From Triticum aestivum (Eukaryota; Streptophyta; Magnoliopsida; Poales; Poaceae), in contig NC_057807.1 in the NCBI RefSeq assembly GCF_018294505.1, positions 271,913,369 through 271,977,368 on the forward strand: a stretch of DNA of 64,000 nucleotides, read 5' to 3'. The notes below the pieces were generated by a model. It did not search any database and had not been told where the DNA came from. It worked only from the letters and a program-made list of their open reading frames with translations. A program made the position numbers and the translations under genes. Shown here in pieces: positions 20,286-31,471 of this stretch. Within the stretch, counting starts at the first letter, position 1. Each line of letters starts with the position of its first letter.

Positions 20286-20640
20286 GCGATGTGGGGCATA
20301 CGGTTCGGTACAATTAACTGTTTGTGATGAGGCAGAACAATAGAAATGGGCAGCCAAATGAAGGTGTGTGTGAGATATACGGCATACAGTTCACTCAGAT
20401 GAACTATTTGTGATTAGGCGGAATAAAAGAAACGGTCAGCCAGATCAAGGTGTGTGCGATCGAGGGCAAACAGTTCACTCGGATGAACTGTTTGCGTTGA
20501 GCTAAGAGAACAGAAATGGTTCAATTTAACAAGATGTGTGTGATACGTGGCAAACAGGTTTATAATCAGAAATGTGTACGAAGACCGATAATAACACAGA
20601 TGATTGCTGCTAATAAGACGTGTGTGTTGTGCGGTTGGAT
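20286..20640 (+). repeat. Tandem repeat, period 84-86 bp, about four copies
   Basis: Unit starts (after 'gtgtgt') are at 20286, 20370, 20456, 20540 and 20624. Each has 'ggcaNacagttcactcNgatgaactgtttgNgat', which contains a small palindrome (CAGTTCA...TGAACTG). They resemble the subterminal repeats of a CACTA element, but no CACTA terminus is visible here. Confidence 0.7.
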
Positions 20641-20649
20641 TGCGTACAG

Positions 20650-20733
<84 letters not shown>
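20650..20733. repeat. (AAC)28 microsatellite
   Basis: An uninterrupted AAC trinucleotide run directly after the 84-bp array. Confidence 0.95.
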
Positions 20734-20734
<1 letters not shown>

Positions 20735-20770
20735 TATATATAATTAGATATTTAATTTGGGTATGCAGCC

Positions 20771-20854
20771 ATGTCATGTGTGTAGTAGCCACCTATGTAA
20801 TTAGATGTTTAATTAAACATCTAATTACATAGGTGGCTACTACACACATGACAT
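20771..20854. repeat. Perfect 84-bp palindrome
   Basis: The two 42-base arms (20771-20812 and 20813-20854) are exact complements with no spacer. The centre is TTTAATTAAA. Outside these limits the complementarity stops at once. It lies about 55 bases after the stop codon of the exonuclease-like gene on the minus strand. Confidence 0.95.
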
Positions 20855-20909
20855 TTCCACACACCAAAGTCAACTATATATTAAATGCATAATTAACTAG
20901 GATGAATGA

Positions 20910-21566
20910 TCATCTGATCATCATGTACTTCTTGGGACGCTTGCCGCTACTTCTTTGCTTGTGGCTCGATCCGGCCTCGTTGATGTCGGTAACGAGGCAG
21001 TTCCTCATGTCAACTATCCGCCTGTGCATCTCGTAGCATGTGTACATGCTCTTGGCCGTGAACCTGAGGTGAGGTTCATCCAGTTGCCGCGTCCAGGCTC
21101 CGTGCCAGGATACGGGATTTGTTCTCTTGGCATCCTGCTTCATCTTTTTGTAGTAGTGGTCGATGATGGCCGAGGCGAGTTCAACCAGGGAGTCCTTCTT
21201 CGTGCTGCCCCAGATCGTGTAGTGCTCACGGATTTCGACAAGGTTCTTGTAGTCCAAGCCCGTAACCTTGAGCGCCTTTACATCATTGCAGGTTTCTACC
21301 ATAGAGAACTTATAGTTGGTGCTGTTGACAAACATGGCGAAACGGTCGCAAGGCTTTGTGGCCATGCAGTAGTGGAAGATGAGGACATGATGGTGCACGC
21401 ACAACTGGGCGACGTCAACCTTTTGATCTTTGCCGAGATGACCGTCGGTGTACTGGAGGTCGATGCCGACCACCTTGTACTTGCCTCGAGCAAGCAACTG
21501 CTCCACGGATTTGATGTAGTCGTCCACCACGGTCGAGGCTTTGGTGTACACCACTGAGAGATCCAT
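20910..21566 (-). CDS. 3'-5' exonuclease-like (RNase D/WRN-type fold) protein, probably catalytically dead
   Basis: I start at the ATG at 21566 because two earlier in-frame codons lie in the LTR that begins at 21580. The 218-aa product matches the DEDD exonuclease fold in order: 'VVGIDLQYTDG' (residues 32-42, exo I), 'QLCVHHHVLIF', 'CNDVKAL' (exo II, D95) and 'LRFTAKSMYTCYEMHRR' (exo III region). In active enzymes exo I is D-x-E and exo III has an aspartate before 'A...YE'. Here the exo I glutamate is Q38 and the exo III aspartate aligns with S173, so two of four metal ligands are lost. The C-terminus is a basic K/R-rich tail. The frame is open throughout. The LTR insertion 13 bases before the ATG has cut it off from its promoter or upstream exons. 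Related degenerate copies are common in grasses, so a non-catalytic role is possible. Confidence 0.55.
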   Translation of the reverse strand: MDLSVVYTKASTVVDDYIKSVEQLLARGKYKVVGIDLQYTDGHLGKDQKVDVAQLCVHHHVLIFHYCMATKPCDRFAMFVNSTNYKFSMVETCNDVKALKVTGLDYKNLVEIREHYTIWGSTKKDSLVELASAIIDHYYKKMKQDAKRTNPVSWHGAWTRQLDEPHLRFTAKSMYTCYEMHRRIVDMRNCLVTDINEAGSSHKQRSSGKRPKKYMMIR

Positions 21567-21579
21567 CTCCCTCGCGTGG

Positions 21580-23092
21580 TGATGACCCACAAGTATAGGG
21601 GATCTATCGTAGTCCTTTCAATAAGTAAGAGTGTCGAACCCAACAAGGAACAAAAGGAAATGACAAGCGGTTTTCAGCAAGGTATTCTCTGCAAGCACTG
21701 AAATTATCGGTAACAGATAGCTGTGTGATAAGATAATTCGTAATGGGTAACAAGTAACAAAAGTAACTAAGGTGCAGCAAGGTGGCCCAATCCTTTTTGT
21801 AGCAAAGGACAAACCTAGATGAACTCTTATATAAAGCAAAGCGCTCCCGAGGACACATGGGAATTACTGTCAAGCTAGTTTTCATCATGCTCATATGATT
21901 CGCGTTCGTTACTTTAATAATTTGATATGTGGGTGGACCGGTGCTTGGGTGCTGCCCTTCATTGGACAAGCATCCCACTTATGATTAACCCCTCTCGCAA
22001 GCATCGACAACTACGAAAGAAGAATTAAGATAAATCTAATCATAGCATGAAACATATGGATCCAAATCAGCCCCTTACGAAGCAACGCATAAACTAGGGT
22101 TTAAGCTTCTGTCACTCTAGCAACCCATCATCTACTTATTACTTCCCAATGCCTTCCCCTAGGCCCAAACACTGGTGAAGTGTCGTGTAGTTGACGTTCA
22201 CATAACACCACTAGAGGAGAGACAACATACATCTCATCAAAATATCGAAGGAATACCAAATTCACATGATTACTTATAACGAGGCTTCTCCCATGTCCTT
22301 AGGAACAAGCTTAACTACTCACAAAGCATATTCATGTTCATAATCAGAGGAGTATTAATTATCATTAAGGATCTGAACATATGATCTTCCACCTAATAAA
22401 CCAACTAGCATCAACTACAAGGAGTAATCAACACTACTAGCAACCCACAGGTGCCAATCTGAGGTTTTGAGACAAAGATCGGATACAAGTGATGAACTAG
22501 GGTTTAAGAGGAGATTGTGCTGGTGAAGATGTTGATGGAGATTGACCCCCTCTCGATGAGAGGATTGTTGGTGATGACGATGGCGATGATTTCCCCCTCC
22601 GGGAGGGATGTTTCCCCGGCAGAACTGCTCCGCCGAAGCCCTAGATTGGTTCTGCCCAAGTTCCGCCTCGAGACGGAGCCGCTTCGTCCCGAAAGCTTCC
22701 TTCTCATTTTTAGGTCAAAACACACCATATAGCCGAAGATGGGAACCGGAGGCCTGCCAGGGGGCCCCACAAGGTAGGGGCATGCCCAGGGGGGTAGGGC
22801 GCGCTCCCCACCCTTGTGGTGGTGGGCCCCCTCTGGTGCTTTCTTCGCCTAATATTTTTAAATATTCCAAAATAATTCTTCGTGAAGTTCAGGAGTTTTG
22901 GAGTTGTGCAGAATAGGTCTCTCATAATTGCTCCTTTTCCAGTCCAGAATTCTAGTTGCCGGCATTCTCCCTCTTCATGTAAAACTTGTAAAATAAGAGA
23001 GAAAAGGCATAAGTATTGTGATATGATGTGTAATAACATCCCATAATGCAATAAATATCAATATAAAAGCATGATGCAAAATGGGCGTATCA
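21580..23092 (-). repeat. 3' LTR of LTR retrotransposon K (minus orientation, 1.5 kb)
   Basis: Read on the minus strand it starts TGATACGCCC, directly after a purine tract (23107-23093, complement of ACTCCCCGGAGCTTA), and ends GGGTCATCA. The element body therefore lies to the right, where it is interrupted after 119 bases by gypsy A. No ORF of note. The superfamily is not certain from this part; the LTR style suggests gypsy. Confidence 0.7.
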
Positions 23093-23211
23093 ACTCCCCG
23101 GAGCTTAGACCTCGCTTGTCCTCAAGTGAAAGTCGAAATCGAGAAATATGTCCACATGTTTAGAGATGGAGGTGTTGATAAAATAAAATACAAACATGAG
23201 GGCATCATGGT
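23093..23211 (-). mobile_element. Polypurine tract and 3' internal end of element K
   Basis: The segment between the K LTR and gypsy A contains the tract and the 'cttgaggacaagc' string often seen just before it in Triticeae gypsy elements. The rest of K lies beyond the nest, outside the window. Confidence 0.55.
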
Positions 23212-24110
23212 TGTCGGTGTTCTGGGAACGGGGGTCCCCAGACTTGCCTACCTGCGGCCTGTGGCGTGGCTCAAGGGGTGGCCCAACATGGCCCGTCTTC
23301 ATCAACCCAAGCTCAAGACCCTCGCGAGGGGCCAAGCCTCGCGGGGCAGACGACGCAAGGCTTCCTCAGGGGCGGCCTCACTAGGCAGGCTCGCGAGGAG
23401 GTGGAGAGATCAAGGCAAGGAGTACCTCGCGGGGTGCTCATGACGCAAGCCATGACGATCAAGACGAGGCGGGCGCCAGCCTGCGCAGTGTCCTCATTTC
23501 CTCTTTGGTGCAAAGGGGGCGAGCGCAGGCGCGGAGTATCGAGGCATCAAGCAAAGGTTACCATATTGGTGCAACGAGACCAAGACCAGCAGAGCGGCAG
23601 GACGGAGGTCACTGTGGAGCCCAAGACGACGTCATCGCCAGTGCCTTTGGCAGTCGAAGACCAACTTTAGTCAGGATAACTTGTACTAGCTGCCCCCCTT
23701 CAAAATGGTCGTTGTTGGCTCCCTTCCAGCTCAATATTTGGGAAGAGGACCAGGGCCTCTATATATAGAGTTAGCCACCACACTAGAGGGGATCGAGATC
23801 TCACCGAGAACCAACAGAGTCGGAGCCATTCCTCTCCAAGCACACCACCGTAAGAACACCCCTCGCGAGGTTGTTCTTCCTCTATACTGTTCATCATCAG
23901 CCCTAGAGGCAATCCACCGCCAGACACTAGAGTAGGGTATTACACCACAACGGTGGCCCGAACTAGTATAAAGCTTGTGTCCTTTCTGTTGTTCATCGTG
24001 TAGCTTAGATTCACGGCGAAGCGTTTGGACGTGGATCAGTAGGGAGTAGATCTTCGCGCGTACCCTAGAGTTTGAACCTTAAGGGTTGTGCCGGAACCCG
24101 ATATCCAACA
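23212..24110 (+). repeat. 5' LTR of gypsy A (899 bp)
   Basis: It starts TGTCGGTGTTCTGG and ends ATATCCAACA, followed by the primer-binding site. It corresponds over its whole length to the LTR 58636-59561. Confidence 0.8.
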
Positions 24111-24111
24111 T

Positions 24112-24130
24112 TTGGCGCGCCAGGTAGGGG
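24112..24130 (+). promoter_or_regulatory. Primer-binding site of gypsy A
   Basis: TTGGCGCGCCAGGTAGGGG lies one base after the LTR end, at the standard place. The same string is at 59563. Confidence 0.65.
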
Positions 24131-24420
24131 TGCCCCGGAATCTTTCTTCCGCTGTCCCGTGTTCCATCGTTCGCATCCATGGCAGACGCCCACTGAGCTC
24201 GAGCCGAGCGTCGGGCTGCCCTCGCCGCCCGCGTCGCCCAGACGGCTCCCGTCGGTGGGTGTCCCCGTCGTTCTCCGTCGCCTGCCACCAACACCGCCAC
24301 CGGCCCGGCGGGGAACGAGCAGCAAGCATCATCGCTGCATCCCTCGATGCGGCGGGAAGGCCGCACCGCCACTCTTTTGCTAACTCCAGCTGGTTCTTGT
24401 CTCACGCTCGTCGCGCTCCC

Positions 24421-25869
24421 ATGGACGCGCAGGCCGCGTTGCTCCTGGCACGTGAGCTCCTGCACTACCGCCCCATCGACGACCTCTACGAGGAGTGGCT
24501 CGCTCGCATCACCGAGCTCGTCAGTGCCATAGGGGGCTCTCATGCGCCGTCCCTCTCGCTGCCTCGCCCTCCGTCCTGCATGCGTGATGCAGCTCAGGAG
24601 GCGCCTCCGCCACCTCCTCCCCAAGAAGGCGCTCTGGCTCCAAGGCACACGACCCCTGGACGAGACCCACCACGTCCAGCGCCCGTGCGACAAGAAAGGA
24701 GCTGCCAAGAGATTCCTCGGCCTAAAGAAGGCACTCGCGTGCTCCCCGCTCCAGCACGTCAAGACCGCATCCCTGCGCTAGCATGTCAAGATCCCTCGCT
24801 GCCCCTGGCGGCAGCGCACGGGAATCTCCAAGAGCAAGCCCCGCGTCTGTAAAGGGCTCCGGTGGCTGCCGGAGGCTGCCGCGCCTTCACCACCGAGCTG
24901 TGCAGTGTCCCCTGGCCAGGCAAGTTCAAGCCAGATCTACCTCCTGGCTACGACGGCACCGCAGACCCCGCAGAATTCTTGCAGCTCTACAAGCTGGGCA
25001 TCGAGGCGGCCAACGGAGACGAAAAGGTCATGGCGAACTGGTTTCCCATGGCGCTCAAAGATGGTGCCCGCACTTGGCTCCTGAACCTGCCTCCTGGCTC
25101 GATCTCCTCTTGGGACGAGATGCGCACCCGCTTCATCGCCAACTTCTAGGGCACTCGCGACCATCCTCCAGTCGTGGGTGACCTGCGCCGCATCAAGCAC
25201 AAACCTGGGGAGACCTTGCAGAAGTACATCCAGCACTTCAACAGCGCTCGCCTCAAGATTCCCAAGGTGACCGAGGAGGCCATCATCTCAGCATTCTCTG
25301 ACGGCGTCCGCGATGTCAAGATGAAGGAGGAACTGGCTATCCACGAGGATCTGTGCACATCTCTGGAGCTGTTCAACCTGGCGACCAAGTGCGCAAGAGC
25401 TGAGGAGGGGCGTCTCTCCCTCCTCGAGCTTCCAGCTGTTGACCCAGAAGAGAAGAAAGCCAGGGCCAAGGACGTGAAGCGCAAAGGAGAAGCTGTGCTC
25501 GCAGCAGAACTAGACACGAAGCATGGCAGAGACCAGCCGGAGCCGTCCAAGGACAACCGACTCTGCGCCTCTACACCCACAACACGAACGAATGCAAGGA
25601 GCTCAGGGCCGTTCGAGAAGGACGTATCGGTCGACGCCCCGAGCGCAGCGACCGGGGCTACGACCGAGGAGGATGAAGATGTGGAGGACGATGGGACGAC
25701 CGAGGCCCTCGCCAGGAGTGGCGTGACCGCCCTCGCGAGGATCGCTGACAAGACCAGCCTTACGAGGGGGCTTGGAGGGATCAGCCTCGTGAGGACCGCC
25801 CTCAGGGCAACACAGGTCTTCCTCCTCTGCCGCCACCACCAAGAAGGAATGACAACCAAGAAGGAATGA
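24421..25869 (+). pseudogene. gag of gypsy A (two in-frame stops, one frameshift)
   Basis: The frame starts with 'MDAQAALLLARELLHYRP', a typical N-terminal gag helix. The conserved core begins near 24900 ('FKPDLPPGYDG...PAEFLQLY...WFPMALKDGARTW', then 'KYIQHFN...ISAFSDG'), the retrotrans_gag domain. TAA at 24850 and TAG at 25147 interrupt the frame; the second is a CAA/CAG-to-TAG change compared with H. Near 25560 a frameshift destroys the H-rich/Cys region that stands in place of a zinc knuckle. It would package genomic RNA in an intact element. Confidence 0.75.
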
Positions 25870-25899
25870 CGACCACCACCAGGACGAGGGGGCTGGGGG

Positions 25900-26686
25900 C
25901 TTCTAGGAGCCGCGTGCTATTGCTTGCATCTTGGGCGGCGCCCAGGCCCCAGCCTCTCAGCGCATCTTCAAGCAGTTTGCTCACGAGGTGAACGCAGTCC
26001 TCCCCAAGCTCGAGGCCACGCGCCCTCTCAGGTGGTCCACGTGCGCCATCACGTTCAGCTTAGCGGATTAGCTCAAATGTGCAGCTACAGCTGGCGTCCT
26101 CCCGATGCTTTGTACCCCAGTCATCAGCAATGTGCAAGTTACCAGAACCCTCATCGATGGCGGCGCAGGACTCAATGTTCTGTCCGTCGAGACGTTCAAC
26201 AACCTCCAAGTGCCTTATGATCAACTTCAGCCAACCAAGCCTTTCTCAGGAGTCATTGACGGCTCCACCACTCCGATAGGGCAGGTTCGCCTCCCTGTCA
26301 CCTTCGGACAGCGCAAGAACTACCGTACCAAGCTCATCAACTTTGACGTTGCCCACATTCGCCTGCCATACAATGCCATCCTCGGGTATCCAGCCATGGC
26401 CAAGTTCATGGCGGTGACTCACCATGGTTACAATGTCCTCAAGATGCCGGGAAGTGGCGGAATCATCACAGTCCCCTGCGAGGAGAAGGATGCAGTGTGC
26501 TCCCTCGAGCGTGCCTTCCAAGCTGCATCAGTCGAGGACCCAGATAGCAAGAGCGGGGACCCTCCCAAGGCAGTTCCCAAGAACAAGAAGACATCACCCA
26601 GCTCAAGGCCTCAGGAGGCAGGCACCTCCGGAGGCGCTGCTTCAGGATCTGTGCCCGTGCAAGGGGCGCCTCCCTCCGTCGCATAG
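25900..26686 (+). pseudogene. Aspartic protease region of gypsy A
   Basis: The frame has 'QRIFKQFAHEVNAVLPKLEATRP' followed by the retropepsin-type segment 'VTRTLIDGGAGLNVLS' and 'ILGYPAMAKFMAVTH'. The catalytic triplet reads D-G-G rather than D-S/T-G, which is common in this group of plant gypsy elements. A stop at about 26069 lies upstream of the core; 26105-26686 is open. It ends in a G/P-rich linker. Confidence 0.7.
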
Positions 26687-26932
26687 GAAGGCGCGCCCGG
26701 TGCCCTCCTCGGGCAAGGCTCGGGGGCTCTCTCCTGGAAGGCCTCAGACTTTGCCAAGATCACGAGGGAGGCGCTCGGGCACCGCTTGGAGGCGTGCTAT
26801 GCAGCATGTTTCCCTCAGGAAGGCATGGGGCAAGGAGGGTCCAACCCTCAGGAGTTCATCACCAAGGCCACTCAGGAGCTTCAAGAATCACGAGTCATGC
26901 ACGGCGATCGCCGCCTGCCCGGCGTAGCTCCC

Positions 26933-28547
26933 TGATACGTCTCCAACGTATCTATAATTTTTGATTGTTCCATGCTATTATATTACCCCTTTTGGATGTT
27001 TATGGGCTTTATTTTACACATTTATATCATTTTTGGGACTAACCTATTAACCGGAGGCCCAGCCCGTATTGCTGTTTTATTGCCTGTTTCAGTATTTCGA
27101 AGAAAAGGAATATCAAACAGAGTCCAAACGGAAAGAAACCTTCGGCAGCGTGATTTTTTTGGAAGAATATGATCTTGGAGACTTGGAGTTCACATCAGAA
27201 GATCCTCGAGGAGGCCAGGAAATAGGGGGTGCCCCCCCTACTGGGCGTGCCCCTTGTCTCGTGGGCCCCTCAAGGCTCCCTCGACCGACTTCTTTCACCT
27301 ATATAAGCCTACATACCCTGAAAACATTGAATATCAAGATAGATCAGGAGTTCTGCCTCCGCAAGCCTCTGTAGCCATCAAAAACCTCTCGGGAGCCCGT
27401 TCCGGCACCCTGCCAGAGGGGGAACCCATCACCGGTGGCCATCTTCATCATCCCGGCGCTATCCATGATAAGGAGGGAGTAGTTCACCCTCGGGGCTGAG
27501 GGTATGTACCAGTAGCTATGTGTTTGATCTCTCTCTCTCATGTTCTCTCTATGTCACGATCTTGATGTATCGCAAGCTTTGCTATTATAGTTGGATCTTA
27601 TGATGTTTCTCCCCCTCTACTCTCTTGTGATGAGTTGAGTTTCCCTCTTGAAGTTATCTTATCAGATTGAGTCTTTATTTGAGAACACTTGATGTATGTC
27701 TTGCCGTGTTTATCTGTGGTGACAATGGGATATCACGTGCCACTTGATGTATGTTTTGGTGACCAACTTGCGGGTTCCGCCCATGAACCTATGCATAGGG
27801 GTTGGCACACGTTTTCTTGACTCTCCGGTAGAAACTTTGGGGCACTCTTTGAAGTACTTTGTGTTGGTTGGATGAATCTGAGATTGTGTGATGTATATCG
27901 TATAATCATGCCCACGGATACCTGAGGTGACAATGGAGTATCTAGGTGACATTAAGGTTTTGGTTGATTTGTGTCTTAAGGTGTTATTCTAGTACGAACT
28001 CTTGAATAGATTGAACGGAAAGAATAACTTTGAGGTGGTTTCGTACCCTACCATAATCTCTTCGTTTGTTCTCCATTATTAGTGGCTTTGGAGTGACCCT
28101 TTGTTGCATGTCGAGGGATTGTTATATGATCTATCTATGTTATTATTGTTGAGAGAACTTGCACTAGTGAAAGTATGAACCCTATGCCTTGTTTCCTATC
28201 ATTGCAATACCATTTAATCTCACTTTTATCATTAGTTACCTTGCTGTTTTTATATTTTCAGATTACAAAAACCTATATCTACTATCCATATTGCACTTGT
28301 ATCACATCTCTTCGCCGAACTAGTGCACCTATACAATTTGCCATTGTATTGGGTGTGTTGGGGACACAAGAGACTTTTTGTTATTTGGTTGCAGGGTTGT
28401 TTGGGAGAGACCATCTTCATCCTACGCCTCCCACGGATTGATAAACTTTAGGTCATCCACTTGAGGGAAATTTGCTACTATCCTACAAACCTGTGCACTT
28501 GCAGGCCCAACAACGTCTACAAGAATAAGGTTGTGTAGTAGACATCA
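26933..28547 (+). repeat. 5' LTR of retrotransposon B (1.6 kb)
   Basis: It begins TGATACGTCTCCAACG and ends ..GTAGACATCA. It is followed after eight bases by CGCGCCGTTGCCGGGGAG, a primer-binding string used by many Triticeae gypsy families. It is inserted in gypsy A, and the last five bases before it are CTCCC. Confidence 0.8.
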
Positions 28548-28555
28548 AGCTCTTT

Positions 28556-28576
28556 TCTCGCGCCGTTGCCGGGGAG
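28556..28576 (+). promoter_or_regulatory. Primer-binding site of element B
   Basis: The string CTCGCGCCGTTGCCGGGGAG differs from the usual TGGCGCC... form at its first bases. Confidence 0.6.
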
Positions 28577-28672
28577 GTGAGTGCTTGAAGGTATATCTTT
28601 AGATCTTGCAATCGAATCTTTTTGTTTCTTGTTTTATCACTAGTTTAGTTTATAAAAGAAAACTACAAAAAA

Positions 28673-28900
28673 ATGGATTTGAGTTTGTCTCATACGCTTC
28701 ATCTTTTTAATATCTTTCGTGAGTTTGATGGAAAGGAAAATTGTGCACAAGTGCTAGAAGAAGAGTGCATTAAAATGCTTGGTACTGAATCTTTGAATGA
28801 TGAGCATGGTTGCAATGTTGTTAGTATGAACTCCTTGAATATCCATAGTACTAATGATGATTGCTCTAGTCATGATGAAAATATCTCTTATAAGCATGTC
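28673..28900 (+). pseudogene. Start of the gag-side ORF of element B, cut by copia C
   Basis: An ATG 100 bases after the primer-binding site opens a frame of 76 codons ('MDLSLSHTLHLFNIFREFDG...'). It runs straight into the copia C LTR at 28901. I do not recognise a domain in this short N-terminus; position alone suggests a gag leader. The rest lies beyond the nest. Confidence 0.45.
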
Positions 28901-29720
28901 TGTAGGACCTTGAAGTATGTCTAGAGGGGGGGGGGTGATTAGACTACTTGACCAATTAAAAACTTAACCTTTTCCCAATTTTAGAGTTTGACAGATTTTA
29001 GCAACTTTGGACAAGTCAAGCAATCATCACACAAATCAAGCAAGCATGCAAAGAGTATATAGGCAGCGGAAATTAAAGCATGCAACTTGCAAGTAAGTAA
29101 AGGGAAGGGTTTGGAGGATTCAAACGCAGTTGGAGACACGAATGTTTTTGGCGTGGTTCCGATAGGTGGTGCTATCGTACATCCACGTTGATGGAGACTT
29201 CAACCCACGAAGGGTAACGGTTGCGCGAGTCCACGGAGGGCTCCACCCACGAAGGGTCCACGAAGAAGCAACCTTGTCTATCCCACCATGGCCGTCGCCC
29301 ACGAAGGACTTGCCTCACTAGCGGTAGATCTTCACGAAGTCGGCGATCTCCTTGCCCTTACAAACTCCTTGGTTCAACTCCCCAATCTTTGTCGGAGGTT
29401 CCCAAGTGATACCTAGCCAATCTAGGAGACACCACTCTCCAAGAAGTAACAAATGGTGCGTTGATGATGAACTCCTTGCTCTTGTGCTTCAAATGATAGT
29501 CTCCCCAACACTCAACTCTCTCTCATAAGATATGGATCTGGTGGAAAGAAGATTTGAGTCGAAAGCAACTTGGGGAAGGCTAGAGATCAAGATTCATTTG
29601 GTAGGAATGGAATATCTTGGCCTCAACACATGAGTAGGTGGTTCTCTCTCAGAACCGATAAGTTGGAAGTGTAGGTTTGTTCTGATGGCTCTCTCCACAA
29701 ATGAAGAGGAGGTGGAGGGG

Positions 29721-29728
29721 TATATATA
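29721..29728 (-). promoter_or_regulatory. TATA box of the copia C LTR
   Basis: TATATATA (minus strand GGCTATATATACC) lies about 45 bases downstream, in element orientation, of the palindrome array. Confidence 0.65.
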
Positions 29729-29764
29729 GCCTCCACACAAAATCTAACCTTTACACACAATTTA

Positions 29765-30240
29765 CCAATCTCGGTGGGACCGAATCAATAAACTCAGTCA
29801 GACCGATTTAGTAAACCTAGTGACTGTTAGGATTTTCGGTGGGACCGACATGCAACTCGGTAGGACCGATATGATTAGGGTTAGGGCATAACGTAATCTC
29901 GATAAGACCGATTACACAAACTCGGTGAGACTGATTTTGGTAATAGCTTCCAGAGAGTTGGTCAGGTAAACTCGTTGGGACCGATTCGCTCACTTTCGGT
30001 GAGACCGAAATGTTACGAAAGGGAAACAGGGAGTATACATTGCAATCTCGGTGGGACCGATCGCTCACTTTGGTTAGACCGAAATGTTACGAAGGGAAAC
30101 AGAGAGATTACAATCCCATCTCGGTGAGACCGAGATCCCTATCGGTGAGACCGATTTACCTAGGGTTTGTGGCAGTGGCTATGACATTTGAACTCGGTGG
30201 CGCCGGATAGAAAGAATCGATGTGACCGATTTTGACTTTG
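29765..30240. repeat. TCGGT-N3-ACCGA palindrome array in the C LTR
   Basis: About fifteen copies of TCGGTGGGACCGA, TCGGTGAGACCGA and similar are found, half-sites complementary around three variable bases. Some are decayed (e.g. 'ggttagaccga'). The right LTR carries the same array at 50748-50825 and 58193-58580. Confidence 0.85.
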
Positions 30241-30589
30241 GGTTTAGGTCATATGAGGATGTGAGAAAGTAGTTGAGGGTATTTGGAGCATATCATTAAA
30301 CACTTGAAGCAAGAGGCTCATTAAGCAACACCTCATCCCTCCTTGATAATATTGGCTTTTCCTATAGACTCAATGTGATCTTGGATCACTGAAATATAAA
30401 ATGAAGAGTCTTGAGCTTTTGAGCTTGAGCCAGTCCTTTGTCCTTGATATTTTGAGGGATCCACTTTCATCATCCATGCCATGCCATTCGTTGAGCTTTC
30501 TTGAAATATATGTCTTGGAATAGCATTAGCTCAATGAGCTATATGTTGTTATGAATTACCAAAACCACCTAGGGATAGTTGCACTTTCA

Positions 30590-30605
30590 ATCTCCCCTCT
30601 TTTGG
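30590..30605 (-). promoter_or_regulatory. Polypurine tract of copia C
   Basis: The minus strand reads CCAAAAGAGGGGAGAT directly before the 3' LTR start TGAAAGTGCA. Confidence 0.75.
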
Positions 30606-31299
30606 GTAATTGATGACAACATATAGATCAAAGCTTCGACATATGATAATAAGATTGAAAAAAAAAACATCGTCGCTTTGAGAAGTATGTGATAAGCAAG
30701 AGCTCCCCCTAAATTTGTGCATAATTTAAGATTTGCTTTGGACTTAAAATGCACAAGGAAATAGGCTCATGGGTTACTCTTCCATGTCACATACATCTTG
30801 GTGGAGCGCTCAAAATAATAAAGATTGAATACATGCACTCATCACCAAGCAAAGTGAATGATCATATAAGGATAGGTAAGATAATAACATATAATCAGGC
30901 ATAAGTGTAGCTTATGATCAAACACATGATCATCAATGTCTCACAGATAATGCATAGTATCTCAATCAATCAAAAGCAAACAAGTTACCACCAAAAGCAA
31001 GAGAGAAAAAAACAGCAACTCTCTCTCTCTCGAAGCCTATGATCTATACATTTTTATCCCCCTTTGGCAACAAGTTACCAAAAAGTTCATAGAAAATGCA
31101 TAGTGCTAGATCGTCTCTCAGGCTTGGTCTTCAGTTGGTGGTGTAGAGATGGCTCCTTGGATGAAGACTTCAGTTGATGTGGAGGGAGCTGGAGGAGTTG
31201 GTGCTGGAGCTGGTTGCCCTGGAGCTGTAGGAGTTGTAGCTGGTGCAGATGATGTGGCTCTTGTGTCTGTCACAAGGCACTATAGCTGACCTCTGAGCT
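30606..31299 (-). other. 3' untranslated region of copia C
   Basis: Non-coding DNA between the extra ORF's stop and the polypurine tract. A CT run is at 31020-31033. No gene seen. Confidence 0.5.
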
Positions 31300-31471
31300 C
31301 TAGGCACTCTGGCAAATGCATCTAGTGGTTGTCTTGCCCTTCCTCTCCTGCATGTCATCCTGAAGCTGCTCCATAACTGACTGAATCTCAGTTACTTTGA
31401 CATCAAGATCATATAATTTTTGTTCCATGATCCTTTCCAGGCTCTCCTGGTTTTGAGTTAGGGTGGCCAAC
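31300..31471 (-). pseudogene. C-terminal piece of the copia C extra ORF
   Basis: This piece of about 57 codons continues exactly in frame from 43268 once D and one CCAAC copy are removed. It is a coiled-coil-like helix ('QNQESLERIMEQKLYD') and ends at TAG (31302-31300). It became separated by the insertion of copia D. See 43268-44981 for the main part. Confidence 0.7.
31467..31471. repeat. Target-site duplication of copia D (left)
   Basis: CCAAC directly precedes the D LTR and is repeated exactly at 43268-43272. Confidence 0.9.

Larger units (their letters stand above)
23212..26932 (+). mobile_element. Gypsy retrotransposon A, 5' part
   Basis: LTR, primer-binding site, gag and protease follow in order on the plus strand. 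The element is interrupted at 26932 by element B: the sequence '..GTAGCTCCC' stops here, whereas in its relative H (62360) it continues into the RT remnant. A and H belong to the same family, judging by LTR and coding similarity. A has several stops and a frameshift, so it cannot be autonomous. Confidence 0.8.
28901..30589 (-). repeat. 3' LTR of copia C (1.69 kb)
   Basis: Plus-strand reading starts TGTAGGACC and ends TGCACTTTCA. The second copy starts at 49880. The LTR holds a TATA box (29721-29728) and a TCGGT-N3-ACCGA array (29770-30230). In element orientation the array is upstream of the TATA box. Confidence 0.85.

Noticed and set aside
20516..20792. Frames encoding poly-T, poly-N and poly-L
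   Set aside because: They are translations of the AAC microsatellite.
21567..21590. Earlier start codon of the exonuclease-like frame at 21590
   Set aside because: It lies inside the inserted LTR, which begins at 21580; the ATG at 21566 is the first one outside.
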